DNA from: an uncultured Oscillibacter sp.
GTDB taxonomy: Bacteria; Bacillota; Clostridia; Oscillospirales; Oscillospiraceae
Assembly: GCA_947365245.1 (NCBI GenBank)
Contig: CANAWG010000001.1
Location: forward strand, 124,001-188,000
DNA length: 64,000 nucleotides
Reading direction: 5' to 3'
Numbering within the stretch: the first letter of the stretch is position 1; the number at the start of each line of letters is the position of its first letter. The notes beneath the pieces were generated by a model. The model made no database searches. It was not told the origin of the DNA and saw only the letters and a program-made list of their open reading frames with translations. The position numbers were made by a program, and so were the translations under genes. Shown piece after piece: positions 8,109 to 16,633 of this stretch.

Positions 8109-9182
8109 ATGAAGAAAAAAATCCTGATCCTGCTGCCCGCCTGCATCCTGCTGCTGGCCGCCGTCTGGGCCCTGGCGGCGGGGGACGCGGCGGATCCCCT
8201 GGCCACCCTCAGCTACCTCACTGGGGCTTTCTCGGACGCGGTGGACCAGCGGGTGGACCAGCGGCTGGACGGCGCCGGCCTCTCCTCCGACGGCGTGAGC
8301 GCCCCCGCTGTCTCCGTCTCCACCTGGTCTGAGATCCGGTTGAAATGCGCGGACGAAACTGTCTGCTCCACCGGCTCCAGCGTGCTGCTGCTGGCGGGGA
8401 GCGCCTGTGTGTCCTACCCGGACGGCGGCGCGGTGGTGGATGTCACCGCCGGCGCGGCGGTCCCCAGCGGCACAGCGCTGGCGGTAAACCACCGGTATCT
8501 GGCGGCGGAGGACACCGTGGCCCATTTCACCGTTACCTCCAAGACGGCGGTGCTGGACTACCAGGGGGACGTGACGTTCTCCTACTCCAATGCCCAGGAC
8601 TACAACGCCATGGCCGCCGCCCTGAAGGAGCTCCACCTCTTCCGGGGCACCCTCACCGGCTACGGCCAGGGCTTCGATTTAGAGGCGGCCCCCACCCGGC
8701 TCCAGGCCCTCATCATGTTCATCCGGGTCCTGGGGGAGGAGGAGCAGGCCCTGGCCTGGACGGGGACCACGCCTTTCCGGGACGTGGCCCCGGGCACCGA
8801 GGCGGAAAAGTACGTGGGCTACGCCTATGAGCGGGGCTACACCACCGGGTACACCGCCACGGAGTTCCGGCCCGCCTATGGCTCCAATGCGTTTCAGTAC
8901 ACGGAGTTCGTCCTCCGGGCCATGGGGTACAGCGCCAGCACCAACCTGGCGGACGTCTTCGACCGGGCCATAAGCGCGGGGGTACTCACCGCCGGGGAGG
9001 CCGATATGCTCCGGCGGGACCGCTTTTTGCGGGCGGAGCTGGTGTACATCTCCTACTACGCCCTGGAGGCCCCGCTGCCAAACAGCGGCCGGACCCTGGC
9101 GGACCGGCTGATGGACGCGGGCGTCTTCACCGCCGCGGAATGGGATTCGGCCCGGGGGCTGGTGACCTCCTGGCGGCTCTGA
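8109..9182 (+). CDS. Secreted S-layer-homology-type protein
   Basis: 357 residues with a clear N-terminal signal or anchor helix (KKKILILLPACILLLAAVWALAA). The C-terminal ~170 residues contain SLH-like repeats: YGQGFDLEAAPTRLQALIMF, then FRDV, AYERGYTTGYTATEFRP, and YTEFVLRAMGYS, the pattern of SLH domains that bind secondary cell-wall polymers. The middle (residues ~60-170) is a beta-rich segment with no recognised catalytic motif. It starts ten bases after rex and may share its transcript; the ribosome site is weak (GAGGGGG). The likely role is a wall-attached protein; function unknown. Confidence 0.75.
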   Translation: MKKKILILLPACILLLAAVWALAAGDAADPLATLSYLTGAFSDAVDQRVDQRLDGAGLSSDGVSAPAVSVSTWSEIRLKCADETVCSTGSSVLLLAGSACVSYPDGGAVVDVTAGAAVPSGTALAVNHRYLAAEDTVAHFTVTSKTAVLDYQGDVTFSYSNAQDYNAMAAALKELHLFRGTLTGYGQGFDLEAAPTRLQALIMFIRVLGEEEQALAWTGTTPFRDVAPGTEAEKYVGYAYERGYTTGYTATEFRPAYGSNAFQYTEFVLRAMGYSASTNLADVFDRAISAGVLTAGEADMLRRDRFLRAELVYISYYALEAPLPNSGRTLADRLMDAGVFTAAEWDSARGLVTSWRL

Positions 9183-9267
9183 GAGAATTTCGCACCCCCG
9201 GCGGGGAGAGGCATACTATGGGTTGAGACCGGTTCGGCCGGTCAACAATTCATAGGAGGTTCCCCTT

Positions 9268-9474
9268 ATGTGCAACAACGGTTTTGGCGGCGGCAACTGC
9301 TGCTGGATCATCATCCTGCTGATCATCGTCTGGTGCTGCTGCGGCAACAGCGGCTGGAGCGGCAACGGCGGCGGCAATGGCTGCTGCTGCTGTGACTGCT
9401 GCAACGGCGGCAATAACGGCTGCGGCTGCAACTGCAACTGCAACTGCAACTGCAATCCCACTCCCTGCTGCTGA
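9268..9474 (+). CDS. Tiny Cys/Gly/Asn-rich protein with one membrane segment
   Basis: 68 residues behind a strong AGGAGG site. It has three parts: MCNNGFGGGNCC, a hydrophobic helix WIIILLIIVW, then a tail holding 20-odd Cys with Gly and Asn, ending in a CN dipeptide repeat (CNCNCNCNCN) and PTPCC. The layout recalls the small YjcZ-like sporulation proteins (Gly-rich start plus one helix) but with an added Cys-rich tail. Such a tail could cross-link or bind metal at the cell or spore surface. It has its own strong terminator. A real gene is supported by ribosome site, terminator and non-random composition; function is not known. Confidence 0.75.
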   Translation: MCNNGFGGGNCCWIIILLIIVWCCCGNSGWSGNGGGNGCCCCDCCNGGNNGCGCNCNCNCNCNPTPCC

Positions 9475-9497
9475 TCATCTCTCCATACCAAAGAACC

Positions 9498-9541
9498 AGG
9501 AGCCTCCCCGGGCTGAAAGCCCGGGGAGGCTCCTCTTGTTT
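9498..9541. terminator. Strong terminator after the Cys-rich gene
   Basis: A 17-bp GC-rich stem begins AGGAGCCTCCCCGGGCT and is followed by CTTGTTTGTT. It lies between convergent genes and can serve the YczE-like gene on the other strand, though that side lacks a T-run. Confidence 0.85.
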
Positions 9542-9553
9542 GTTCCTCCGCCC

Positions 9554-10201
9554 CTATTCAAACCAGCCCCTGACATGGTCGGAGACGAACACGATCACCG
9601 GGCCCAGGAAAAAGCCGGTGATCACCGTCGTCAGCCCCACCGTGGAGCCCAGGAGGAACCCCACGCTCAGCACGGAGAGGTCCCACGCCATCCGGACCCG
9701 GCGGTAGCTCCAACGCCCCAGGCGGGCGGCGATCAGCTGCGGCATGGCGTCGTAAGGGGCCACGCCCAGGTCCACCACCATGTAAAAGGCGGCGGCCACC
9801 AAAAACGCGGCCATGCTCACCGCGAACATCACCGCCCGAGCCGTCAGGGAGAGGCCCTCCGCCGGGATCAGCGGCTGGATCCGCGCCATGCAGAAGTCCG
9901 CGATGTAGCCCACGCCCACCATGTTGCCCACGGTCCCGATGCCCACCCGGGAGAGGTCGTACCGCAGCACCGGGACGAACATAATCAGGTTGAACAGCAT
10001 CTGGCAGGTCCCAAAGGACACCCCTGTGTGGGCGGAGACCCCCAGGGTAAAGGTGGAGCAGGGGTCCGTGCCGAAGCCCACCGTCTTGAATACCGCCACA
10101 CAGGCCCCGATCACCGTCAGGCTGACGGCCAGCGCCAGCAGTCTGCGGCCCATGCGGGGCCGGATCAGCTGTCTGACCGCGGATTGAAAATTCACACTCA
10201 T
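9554..10201 (-). CDS. YczE/YyaS/YitT-family membrane protein
   Basis: 215 residues with about five hydrophobic segments. Features typical of the YczE group are VGFGTDPCSTFTLGVS near residues 40-55, FGTCQMLFN, GVGYIADF and LGVAPYDAMPQLIA near 145-160, the two half-repeats carrying a D-P or P-Y-D motif. The family is an integral membrane group without an agreed function; one member lies beside the surfactin locus in Bacillus subtilis. GAGGAAGAG precedes the ATG. It is transcribed alone toward the Cys-rich gene and separated from the kinase by ~350 bases. Confidence 0.82.
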   Translation of the reverse strand: MSVNFQSAVRQLIRPRMGRRLLALAVSLTVIGACVAVFKTVGFGTDPCSTFTLGVSAHTGVSFGTCQMLFNLIMFVPVLRYDLSRVGIGTVGNMVGVGYIADFCMARIQPLIPAEGLSLTARAVMFAVSMAAFLVAAAFYMVVDLGVAPYDAMPQLIAARLGRWSYRRVRMAWDLSVLSVGFLLGSTVGLTTVITGFFLGPVIVFVSDHVRGWFE

Positions 10202-10554
10202 CTCTTCCTCACTCCCGTGTCCTTTACGTCGGCCGCCGCCGTCTGCGGCGGCGAACAGAACGGCTCAAATCATATCCATGATTTCCAAGCGTCATTTGGA
10301 AATAACACCATACCACAGCGGCGGCACGCCGTCAATCGGCAAAGCGCACGAGGAAGCCCCCTGAACGCATAGGTCATCATTGGGAACTCTGCGGGGGCGG
10401 CGGGCAGCCGCCCCTGCAAAATAAAATCTCCGAACGGGACGCACCCCCTCCTTTGTGATATTGACACAGCGGCGGAAGTCTATTAAAATATAGACAGGTA
10501 TATACAAAAGCCACGGGGGTTCACGCCGGCTTGAGCTATGGGAGGACGATCATC
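10202..10554 (+). promoter_or_regulatory. Hairpin-rich intergenic region ending in the kinase promoter
   Basis: No gene is seen. The left part holds several small inverted repeats (GCCGCCGCCG/CGGCGGCG, TTTCCAAG/CATTTGGAAA, a GGGGCGGC/GCCGCCCC hairpin). Near the right end TTGACA (10461-10466) and TAAAAT (10484-10489) are 17 bases apart and drive the hybrid kinase gene, giving a leader of about 60 bases. Confidence 0.65.
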
Positions 10555-13500
10555 ATGTACCACTGTCAATTGCACTTCTACTGTCTGGGCCGCCGGCAGG
10601 AGTTGTTTGACACCATCCGGGCGATTCCTCCTCTGGAGCACTTCACCCATGTCTTCTCCGCCGGCGAGACGGTGGAGGAGGCCCTGGGCGCCCGGGCGGA
10701 GGTGCTCCTGGCGGACCTGCGTGATCTGGGCGCCCAGGCGGCGGCCCGGCTGACCTCCGGCAAGCTCCCTCAGACCGCCCTCGTCCTCCTGGCGGACCGC
10801 CAGCAGCTCCCCGCCCTGGAGGGCCGCCTGGACGGGGCCGACGATCTCTGGCTCCTCCCCATGTCCGTCGAAGAGCTCTCTTTCCGCTTCCGGCGTCTTC
10901 AGGCGCTGGCCAAAGAGCGCGCCGAGGCCTGGGAGGCCAATCAATTTCTGGAGGCCTGCATCAACAGCACCCCGAATCTCATCTGGTTCAAGGATAAAAA
11001 CGGCATCCACGAGAAGGTCAACGACAGCTTCTGCGAGACCGTGGGCAAGACCAAGCAGCAGGTGCAGGGCCGGGGCCACGCCTATATCTGGGACGTGGAG
11101 CACGACGATCCCGCCTGCATCGAGTCGGAGCGGATCGTCATGGAGTCCCGCCAGACCTGCGTCTCCGAGGAGACTATTAAGGCCGGCGAAGGCACCCGCC
11201 TGCTGACCACCTACAAATCCCCCCTCTACGACATGGACGGCGGCGTCATGGGCACCGTGGGCGTCGCCATCGACGTCACCCAGGAGCGGGCCTACGCCCA
11301 GGAGCTCATCACCAAGACCCAGACCCTGGAGTCCATTTTCACCAGCATGGACTGCGGCATCATGTGCCACAGCCTGGACGGGAGCCGCATTCTCAGCGTC
11401 AACCGGGCCGCCCTGGAGATCCTGGGCTACCAGACCCAGGAGGAGCTGACGGAGGCCGGGTTCGACCTGATTGCCGCCTCCGTGGTGGAGGAGGACAGGC
11501 AGAAGCTGCGCAGCGCCATTCTCTCCCTGAGCCAGGAAGGAGACAGCGTCAGCGTGGAGTACCGGGTCCGGCACGCCAACGGCGACCTTCTCCACGTCAT
11601 GGGCAACATCAAGCTGATCCGGGAGGGCGGCGAGCTCTGCTACCAGCGCTTTTTGCTGGACTGCACCGCCCAGAAGCAGCGGGAGCAGGCGGCCCGGCTG
11701 GAGACCGAGCGGCGGCACCACAGCCTGATTCAGGCCCTGGCCTCCGACTACAACCTGGTGTGCTTTTTCGATCTGGACACCGGACTGGGCGAGACGCTCT
11801 GGACCCACGCCTGTCCCCACCATGTACTGGAATCCCTCTTCAGCAAAGCGCTTCCCATGGCGGAGAGCATGGAGGAATACATACAGACCTGCGTCTTTGA
11901 GGAGGATCGGGAGATCCTGCGGCAGGCCGTCTCCGCGGAGTCCTTGACGCGGGAGCTGACCCAGCGGGGCACGTTTTACTTCAACTACCGCGTCACCTGC
12001 GGCAATGACCTGCGCTACTTCCAGGTAAAGGCCGTCCGCGCCGGAAACTGGTCCAAGCAGCGGGGCGTAGTGATCGGTTTTCGCAGTGTGGACGAGGAGA
12101 CCCGGGCCGAGATGGAGAAGAAAGCCCTTCTGGAGGACGCCCTCTCCCAGGCCAACCGGGCCAGCAAGGCCAAGAGCGTCTTCCTCTCCAATATGTCCCA
12201 CGACATCCGCACCCCCATGAACGCCATCATCGGCTTCACGGCCCTGGCCACCACCCACATCGACCAAAAAGAGCAGGTGGCGGGGTATCTCAAGAAGATC
12301 ATGACCTCCGGCAACCACCTGCTGAGCCTCATCAACGACGTGCTGGACATGAGCCGCATCGAAAGCGGCAAGATCTACCTGGAGGAGAAGCCCTGCAGCC
12401 TGCCGGACATTCTCCACGGCCTGCGCAGCATCGTCCAGGCGGACATCCGCGCCAAGCAGCTGGAGCTGTACATGGACGCGGTGGACGTGAAAAACGAGAG
12501 TATCTACTGCGACCGGCTGCGGCTGAACCAGGTGTTCTTGAACCTGCTGGGCAACTCCATCAAATACACCCCCGCCGGCGGCGTCATCAGCGTCCGGGTC
12601 ATCGAGAAGCCCGGCGCTCCGGCGGGCTGGGCCAAATACGAGTTCCACGTCAAGGACACCGGCATCGGCATGAGTGAGGAGTTCGTCGACCACATCTTCG
12701 AGCCCTTTGAGCGGGAGCAGAACTCCACCACCAGCGGCATCCAGGGCACGGGCCTGGGCATGGCCATCACCAAGAACATCGTGGACATGATGAACGGCTC
12801 CATCGACATCAAGAGCAAGCTGGGCGCCGGCACCGAGACCACCGTCACCATCTCTTTCCGGCTGTGCTCCGAGGCGGCGGTCCCCCAGGCCATTCCGGAG
12901 CTGAAAAACTGCCGGGCCCTGGTGGTGGACGACGACTTCAACACCTGCGACAGCGTCTCCAGCATGCTCCAGCAGATCGGGATGCGGGCGGAGTGGACCC
13001 TCTCCGGCAAGGAGGCGGTGCTGCGGACCCGCCAGGCCGTGATGCGGAACGACCACTTCTATGTGTACATCATCGACTGGCTGCTGCCGGACATGAACGG
13101 CGTGGAGGTAGCCCGCCGGATCCGGAAAGAGTGCGGCGAGAACGTGCCCATCATCGTCCTCACCGCCTACGACTGGTCCGACATCGAGGACGAGGCCCGG
13201 GAGGCCGGCGTCACCGCCTTTTGCAGCAAGCCGCTGTTCCTCTCCGAGCTGCACAGCTGTCTCCTGTCCGTGGTGGGCACGGAGGAGAAGTCCCAGCCGG
13301 AGCAGGCGGAAGCGCCCGCGGTCCACACCGGCCGCATCCTGCTGGCGGAGGACAACGAGCTGAACCAGGAGATCGCCCAGGCCATTTTGGAGGAGGCCGG
13401 CTTCCAGCTGGAGATCGCCGGTAACGGCCAAATCGCCCTGGAGATGCTGCGCGCCTCCCAGCCCGGCTATTACCAGGTGGTGCTGATGGACGTTCAGATG

Positions 13501-13716
13501 CCGGTGATGAACGGCTACGACGCCACCCGGGCCATCCGGAAGCTGGAGGACCCGGCCCTTTCCTCCATCCCCATCCTGGCCATGACCGCCAACGCCTTTG
13601 AGGAGGACAAGCGGGAGGCCCTTCGGGCCGGGATGAACGGGCACATCGCAAAGCCCATCAACATCGGCGAGCTGATGAACGCGCTGGACAACGCGCTGCG
13701 CAGCGAATCGGAATGA
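10555..13716 (+). CDS. Multi-domain hybrid sensor histidine kinase
   Basis: 1053 residues and apparently cytoplasmic: no membrane segment was seen. In order: a degenerate receiver-like N-terminus (~1-120), a PAS domain (~135-250, NLIWFKDKNGIHEKVN), a second PAS (~255-375, SILSVNRAALEILGY), a third sensor module (~385-510), HisKA with the phospho-accepting His in NMSHDIRTPMNAI (~548), HATPase_c (N-box NLLGNSIKYTPAGG, G-boxes DTGIGMS and GTGLGMAI), and two receivers (VVDDDFN with Asp in IIDWLLPDMNG ~841; LAEDNELN with Asp in LMDVQMPVMNG ~978). It lacks an output domain, so it probably passes phosphate to another protein. GGGAGG nine bases before the ATG sets the start; it is monocistronic with its own promoter and terminator. 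Confidence 0.93.
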   Translation: MYHCQLHFYCLGRRQELFDTIRAIPPLEHFTHVFSAGETVEEALGARAEVLLADLRDLGAQAAARLTSGKLPQTALVLLADRQQLPALEGRLDGADDLWLLPMSVEELSFRFRRLQALAKERAEAWEANQFLEACINSTPNLIWFKDKNGIHEKVNDSFCETVGKTKQQVQGRGHAYIWDVEHDDPACIESERIVMESRQTCVSEETIKAGEGTRLLTTYKSPLYDMDGGVMGTVGVAIDVTQERAYAQELITKTQTLESIFTSMDCGIMCHSLDGSRILSVNRAALEILGYQTQEELTEAGFDLIAASVVEEDRQKLRSAILSLSQEGDSVSVEYRVRHANGDLLHVMGNIKLIREGGELCYQRFLLDCTAQKQREQAARLETERRHHSLIQALASDYNLVCFFDLDTGLGETLWTHACPHHVLESLFSKALPMAESMEEYIQTCVFEEDREILRQAVSAESLTRELTQRGTFYFNYRVTCGNDLRYFQVKAVRAGNWSKQRGVVIGFRSVDEETRAEMEKKALLEDALSQANRASKAKSVFLSNMSHDIRTPMNAIIGFTALATTHIDQKEQVAGYLKKIMTSGNHLLSLINDVLDMSRIESGKIYLEEKPCSLPDILHGLRSIVQADIRAKQLELYMDAVDVKNESIYCDRLRLNQVFLNLLGNSIKYTPAGGVISVRVIEKPGAPAGWAKYEFHVKDTGIGMSEEFVDHIFEPFEREQNSTTSGIQGTGLGMAITKNIVDMMNGSIDIKSKLGAGTETTVTISFRLCSEAAVPQAIPELKNCRALVVDDDFNTCDSVSSMLQQIGMRAEWTLSGKEAVLRTRQAVMRNDHFYVYIIDWLLPDMNGVEVARRIRKECGENVPIIVLTAYDWSDIEDEAREAGVTAFCSKPLFLSELHSCLLSVVGTEEKSQPEQAEAPAVHTGRILLAEDNELNQEIAQAILEEAGFQLEIAGNGQIALEMLRASQPGYYQVVLMDVQMPVMNGYDATRAIRKLEDPALSSIPILAMTANAFEEDKREALRAGMNGHIAKPINIGELMNALDNALRSESE

Positions 13717-13727
13717 AAAAGCAAATC

Positions 13728-13758
13728 CGCCCCCGGGCCGCTCAGCGGCCCGGGGGCG
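13728..13758 (+). terminator. Terminator after the hybrid kinase
   Basis: A 15-bp GC-rich stem (CGCCCCCGGGCCGCT and complement) starts 12 bases after the stop, with only a short T-containing tail (GTTGTCACTT). Confidence 0.65.
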
Positions 13759-13770
13759 TTGTCACTTATA

Positions 13771-13948
13771 GTCAAAACACTTGAAAATCGGTATTCCGAT
13801 TTTCAAGGCGGGCATCGCCCGCCCGCACATGAAATGTGCCGTGTTTTGCCTATGAAGTCCACCGCCAAGCCGTTTCACGGCTCCCGGGGCGCGTGCGCGC
13901 CCCGGGGTTGAAAAGAAGTAAGTACTTCTTTTCAACTGCGGTGACTAT
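13771..13948 (-). repeat. Hairpin-array intergenic repeat, copy A
   Basis: A run of back-to-back palindromes: CTTGAAAATCGG/CCGATTTTCAAG, CGGGC/GCCCG, GCACAT/ATGTGC, AGCCGT/ACGGCT, GGGGCGCG/CGCGCCCC and GTTGAAAAGAAGTA/TACTTCTTTTCAAC. Read on the minus strand it begins TAGTCACCGCAGTTGAAAAGA and ends with a GGGC-GCCC hairpin, a second hairpin and TTTTGAC. Copy B at 59608-59784 has the same order with different stem sequences. No coding potential. Confidence 0.7.
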
Positions 13949-13959
13949 AGAACCTGTAT

Positions 13960-15057
13960 TCACCCCAGATCCCGGTGGTCCAGGGCGGCCAGGCCGAAGC
14001 GGACCGCCCGGTCCACGGCCTCCCGCTCCGCCTCGCTCTCCGCCCCCCGCCGCCGCTGCCGCAGACAGCGGAGGAACAGCCCCCGGAGGGAGTCCTCCTC
14101 CGCCCGGGCCCAGACGTCCTCCGCCACGCGGGTGCGGTCCCGGAGCTCCAGGGCGTAGAACCGCTCCGCCAGGGCCTCCCGGAGCCCCAGGACGTCCGCG
14201 CCGCCCGGGCCGGTCTCCCCGGTGAGCACAATGCGGTACAGATGGCGGGCGGTGTCCTCCGGCAGCGCCGCCTCCACGGCGGCGCGGGGGGAACGACCCG
14301 TCACGTCCACCTCCAGAACCTCATACCGCCGCCGGGCAAAGGGGACAAAGGCCAGGGAGACCCCGCCCCGCTCGTCCACGGTCCCCCGGTAGAACCCTTT
14401 CTCCCCCAGCTCGTCAAAGCCCCTTCCCTCGATGCAGCCGGGCCAGGCGCACAGGGTCCTCCCCAGCCGCACCGGCTCCGTCCTCTTGTGGATGTGCCCC
14501 AGGGCCAGGTAGTGCAGGCCGCTGCCGGCGATCTCCTCTTTCCGGAGAGGCGCGTACCGCGCCTCCGGCGGGTCGATCTCCCCGTGGAGGAGGCCGATAT
14601 GGACCCGCCCGTCCTCCGGGGCCGAAAAGCCCTCCAAAAAGCTCTCCCTCCGCTCCGGGGCGGTAAAGGCCGCGCCGTGGACGGTGAGGTTCCACTCCGG
14701 CAGATCTACCGCCGTCAGGCGCCCCTCCCGAAAGACATGGACATTCTCCGGCCAGCGCACCGTCGTCCAGGGGCTGCCGGGTCCCGCCCAGTCGTGGTTT
14801 CCCGGGGCGATGAAGACCCTGGCCTCCATCCGCCCCAGGGCCTCCGCCAGTTGCTCCCCGGTCTCCCGGAACGCGCTGCCGCTGTCAAAGAGATCCCCCG
14901 CCAGCAGCACCAGGCCGATGTGATTTTGATTTACATAATCTGAAAGCCGAAATACCAGCTCCCGGCTCTCCCGCCGGCGTCCGGCCGCCTGAGCCGCGGT
15001 CAAAGCGCCAAAAGCGCTGTCCAGGTGAAAGTCCGCCGCGTGCAGGAACATTAACAT
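13960..15057 (-). CDS. SbcD/YhaO-like metallophosphoesterase (DNA repair exonuclease)
   Basis: 365 residues. The calcineurin-like metal motifs are present: HAADFHLD (~6-13), LAGDLFDSG (~53-61), APGNHDW (~83-89), LLHGEID (~155) and LALGHIHKR (~185). This fits the SbcD/Mre11-like YhaO group, which normally works with an SbcC/YhaN-type ATPase on DNA ends. No such ATPase is adjacent: downstream is a hairpin-rich repeat, upstream is ybaK. The C-terminal third is Arg/Glu-rich and less conserved. The start at 15057 is plausible (GAGAG seven bases upstream); an in-frame ATG six bases further in is an alternative. Confidence 0.85.
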   Translation of the reverse strand: MLMFLHAADFHLDSAFGALTAAQAAGRRRESRELVFRLSDYVNQNHIGLVLLAGDLFDSGSAFRETGEQLAEALGRMEARVFIAPGNHDWAGPGSPWTTVRWPENVHVFREGRLTAVDLPEWNLTVHGAAFTAPERRESFLEGFSAPEDGRVHIGLLHGEIDPPEARYAPLRKEEIAGSGLHYLALGHIHKRTEPVRLGRTLCAWPGCIEGRGFDELGEKGFYRGTVDERGGVSLAFVPFARRRYEVLEVDVTGRSPRAAVEAALPEDTARHLYRIVLTGETGPGGADVLGLREALAERFYALELRDRTRVAEDVWARAEEDSLRGLFLRCLRQRRRGAESEAEREAVDRAVRFGLAALDHRDLG

Positions 15058-15084
15058 AACGCTGCTCTCATTCGGGCGGTCCGG

Positions 15085-15558
15085 TCACTGCCAGCCCTTG
15101 CAGACGTCCACCCACTCCACGAAGTTGGAGGAGTGCCGCTCCAGCTCCTCGCAGGTCAGCTCAATGGCGCTGCTGCTGCTGCCGGCGGCGGGGAAGACGG
15201 TCTCAAACCGCTTCAGCGACACGTCCAGGTAGACTTTCACGTCCTCCGGCAGGGCAAAGGGGCAGACGCCCCCCACGTCGTGGCCGATGAGATCGTGGGC
15301 CTCCTCGTGGGTCAGCATCTTGGCCTTGGTGTGGAACTGGGCCTTGTACTTGCCGTTGTCCACCTTGGCGTCCCCCGCCGCCACGATGATGATGGGTCGG
15401 TCCTCCACCTTGAAGCTGAGGCTCTTGGCGATGCGGGCGCCCTCCACGCCCACGGCCACCGCCGCCAGCTCCACCGTGGCGGAGGAGACGTCAAACTCCC
15501 GGATGCGGTCCGCCATGCCCCGCTCCTCAAAATAGGCTCTCACTTTCTGAATGGACAT
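15085..15558 (-). CDS. ybaK: YbaK/EbsC-type aminoacyl-tRNA deacylase
   Basis: 157 residues covering one YbaK domain. The family pattern shows in KSLSFKVEDRPIIIVAAGDAKVD (KSL at ~45, then GD at ~62), the lysine of KYKAQF, and GGVCPFALPEDVKVYLD near 95-110, which line the substrate pocket. YbaK proteins free-stand to hydrolyse mischarged tRNA such as Cys-tRNA(Pro). GAGAGGAA precedes the ATG. It sits between ymdB and the SbcD-like gene on the same strand with short gaps, so cotranscription is likely. Confidence 0.9.
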   Translation of the reverse strand: MSIQKVRAYFEERGMADRIREFDVSSATVELAAVAVGVEGARIAKSLSFKVEDRPIIIVAAGDAKVDNGKYKAQFHTKAKMLTHEEAHDLIGHDVGGVCPFALPEDVKVYLDVSLKRFETVFPAAGSSSSAIELTCEELERHSSNFVEWVDVCKGWQ

Positions 15559-15619
15559 GATATGTTCCTCTCTTTCTGTCGATTGTCGGAATGTGAAAAT
15601 CAGCTGCCGCCGGTGCGTC

Positions 15620-16393
15620 TCACCGCACGTCGATCCGCTCCACGGCCTCGCACAGGCCGGTGGCGCTGTCCAGCGTGAAGATGGCCCCCTGCATCTTGCA
15701 GGGCCCCTCCGGCTGTCTGTACCGCCCCGGCAGGCCCCCCAGAAAGCTCTCCACCGACTGCCAGGGCTCGATGCCCAGCACGGACTCCACCGGTCCGGTC
15801 ATCCCCAGGTCCGTCAGGTAGCCGGTGCCCTTGGGATAGACCCGCTCGTCGGCGGTGGGCACGTGGGTGTGGGTTCCCCACACCGCGCTGACCCGGCCGT
15901 CCAGATAGTAGCCCATGGCCAGCTTCTCGCTGGTGGCCTCGGCGTGGAAGTCCACCAGGGTGAAGTCCGCCTCCCCCTCTTTCAGCAGCCTGTCCGCCGT
16001 GGTAAAGGGGTTCTCCGCCCCCCAGGCCAGATCGCAGCGGCCGATGAGGTTCACCACCCGCACCCGGACGGCCCCCAGGTCGAAGATCTCGCAGCCGCGG
16101 CCGGGAGAGCGGCCGGTGTAGTTGGCTGGCCGCAGGAGCCAGGAGGTGTCCTCCAGGAAGTCCTTGATCTGCATCTTGCCGAACGTGTGGTTGCCCAGGG
16201 TCACCGCGTCGGCCCCGGCGGCGCGGATGCGCTCCGCCTGCTCCGGCGTCAGGCCCACGCCGGCGGCGTTTTCGCCGTTGACCACGGTGAAGTGGATCTG
16301 CTTGAGCTTTTGCAGGGGCCGCAGGTTCTTCTCCAGGTGCTTGAGGCCCGGCTCCCCCACCACGTCCCCCACCGCCAGAATGTGATACCGCAT
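15620..16393 (-). CDS. ymdB: YmdB-type metallophosphoesterase
   Basis: 257 residues, matching the 2',3'-cyclic-nucleotide phosphodiesterase YmdB family (TIGR00282). Metal ligands are visible in AVGDVVGEPG (~7-16), VNGENAAGG-like VVNGENAAGVG (~38-48), TLGNHTF (~65-71), VDFHAEATSEK (~145) and GTHTHVPTADE (~170-180). In Bacillus this protein affects RNA decay and the choice between motility, biofilm and sporulation. GGAGGAG lies just before the ATG. A promoter TTGCAA-16-TATACT (16457-16430 on the minus strand) precedes it. Confidence 0.94.
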   Translation of the reverse strand: MRYHILAVGDVVGEPGLKHLEKNLRPLQKLKQIHFTVVNGENAAGVGLTPEQAERIRAAGADAVTLGNHTFGKMQIKDFLEDTSWLLRPANYTGRSPGRGCEIFDLGAVRVRVVNLIGRCDLAWGAENPFTTADRLLKEGEADFTLVDFHAEATSEKLAMGYYLDGRVSAVWGTHTHVPTADERVYPKGTGYLTDLGMTGPVESVLGIEPWQSVESFLGGLPGRYRQPEGPCKMQGAIFTLDSATGLCEAVERIDVR

Positions 16394-16429
16394 AGGGTCT
16401 CCTCCGCTGTTGAAATCATGATTGGAAAT

Positions 16430-16457
16430 AGTATACCAGAAAAAAGACCGTTTGCAA
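16430..16457 (-). promoter_or_regulatory. Promoter of ymdB
   Basis: On the minus strand TTGCAA and TATACT are separated by 16 bases, about 40 bases before the ymdB ATG. Confidence 0.6.
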
Positions 16458-16490
16458 GCCCCGGAATCCCTCCACGCTCAAAAATGTGGG

Positions 16491-16519
16491 TTGTTTTTTC
16501 CAAACCCATTTATTATACT
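16491..16519 (+). promoter_or_regulatory. Promoter of the LysR/TRIC unit
   Basis: TTGTTT (16491-16496) and TATACT (16514-16519), spacing 17, followed by a leader of about 105 bases that contains a CCGGGCCGCC-type inverted repeat and the strong AGGAGG site of the LysR gene. Confidence 0.6.
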
Positions 16520-16633
16520 GATTTATATTCATTATGAGTTTCTCTACTGGAGGCCGCCCGAACCGGCGGCCCGGGGCAAGCCCTGAGAGAGGAGGATCCT
16601 CTCTTCCGCCGGGAGGAACAAAAGGAGGCCTCC

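Noticed and set aside
9377-10372. A 331-codon plus-strand frame over the Cys-rich gene and the YczE-like gene
   Set aside because: It reads across a strong terminator and the antisense of a membrane protein gene, with His/Pro/Arg-rich noise.
10483-13644. A ~1050-codon minus-strand frame under the hybrid kinase
   Set aside because: It mirrors the kinase gene codon for codon and shows no domain; the plus-strand frame has all histidine kinase and receiver motifs.
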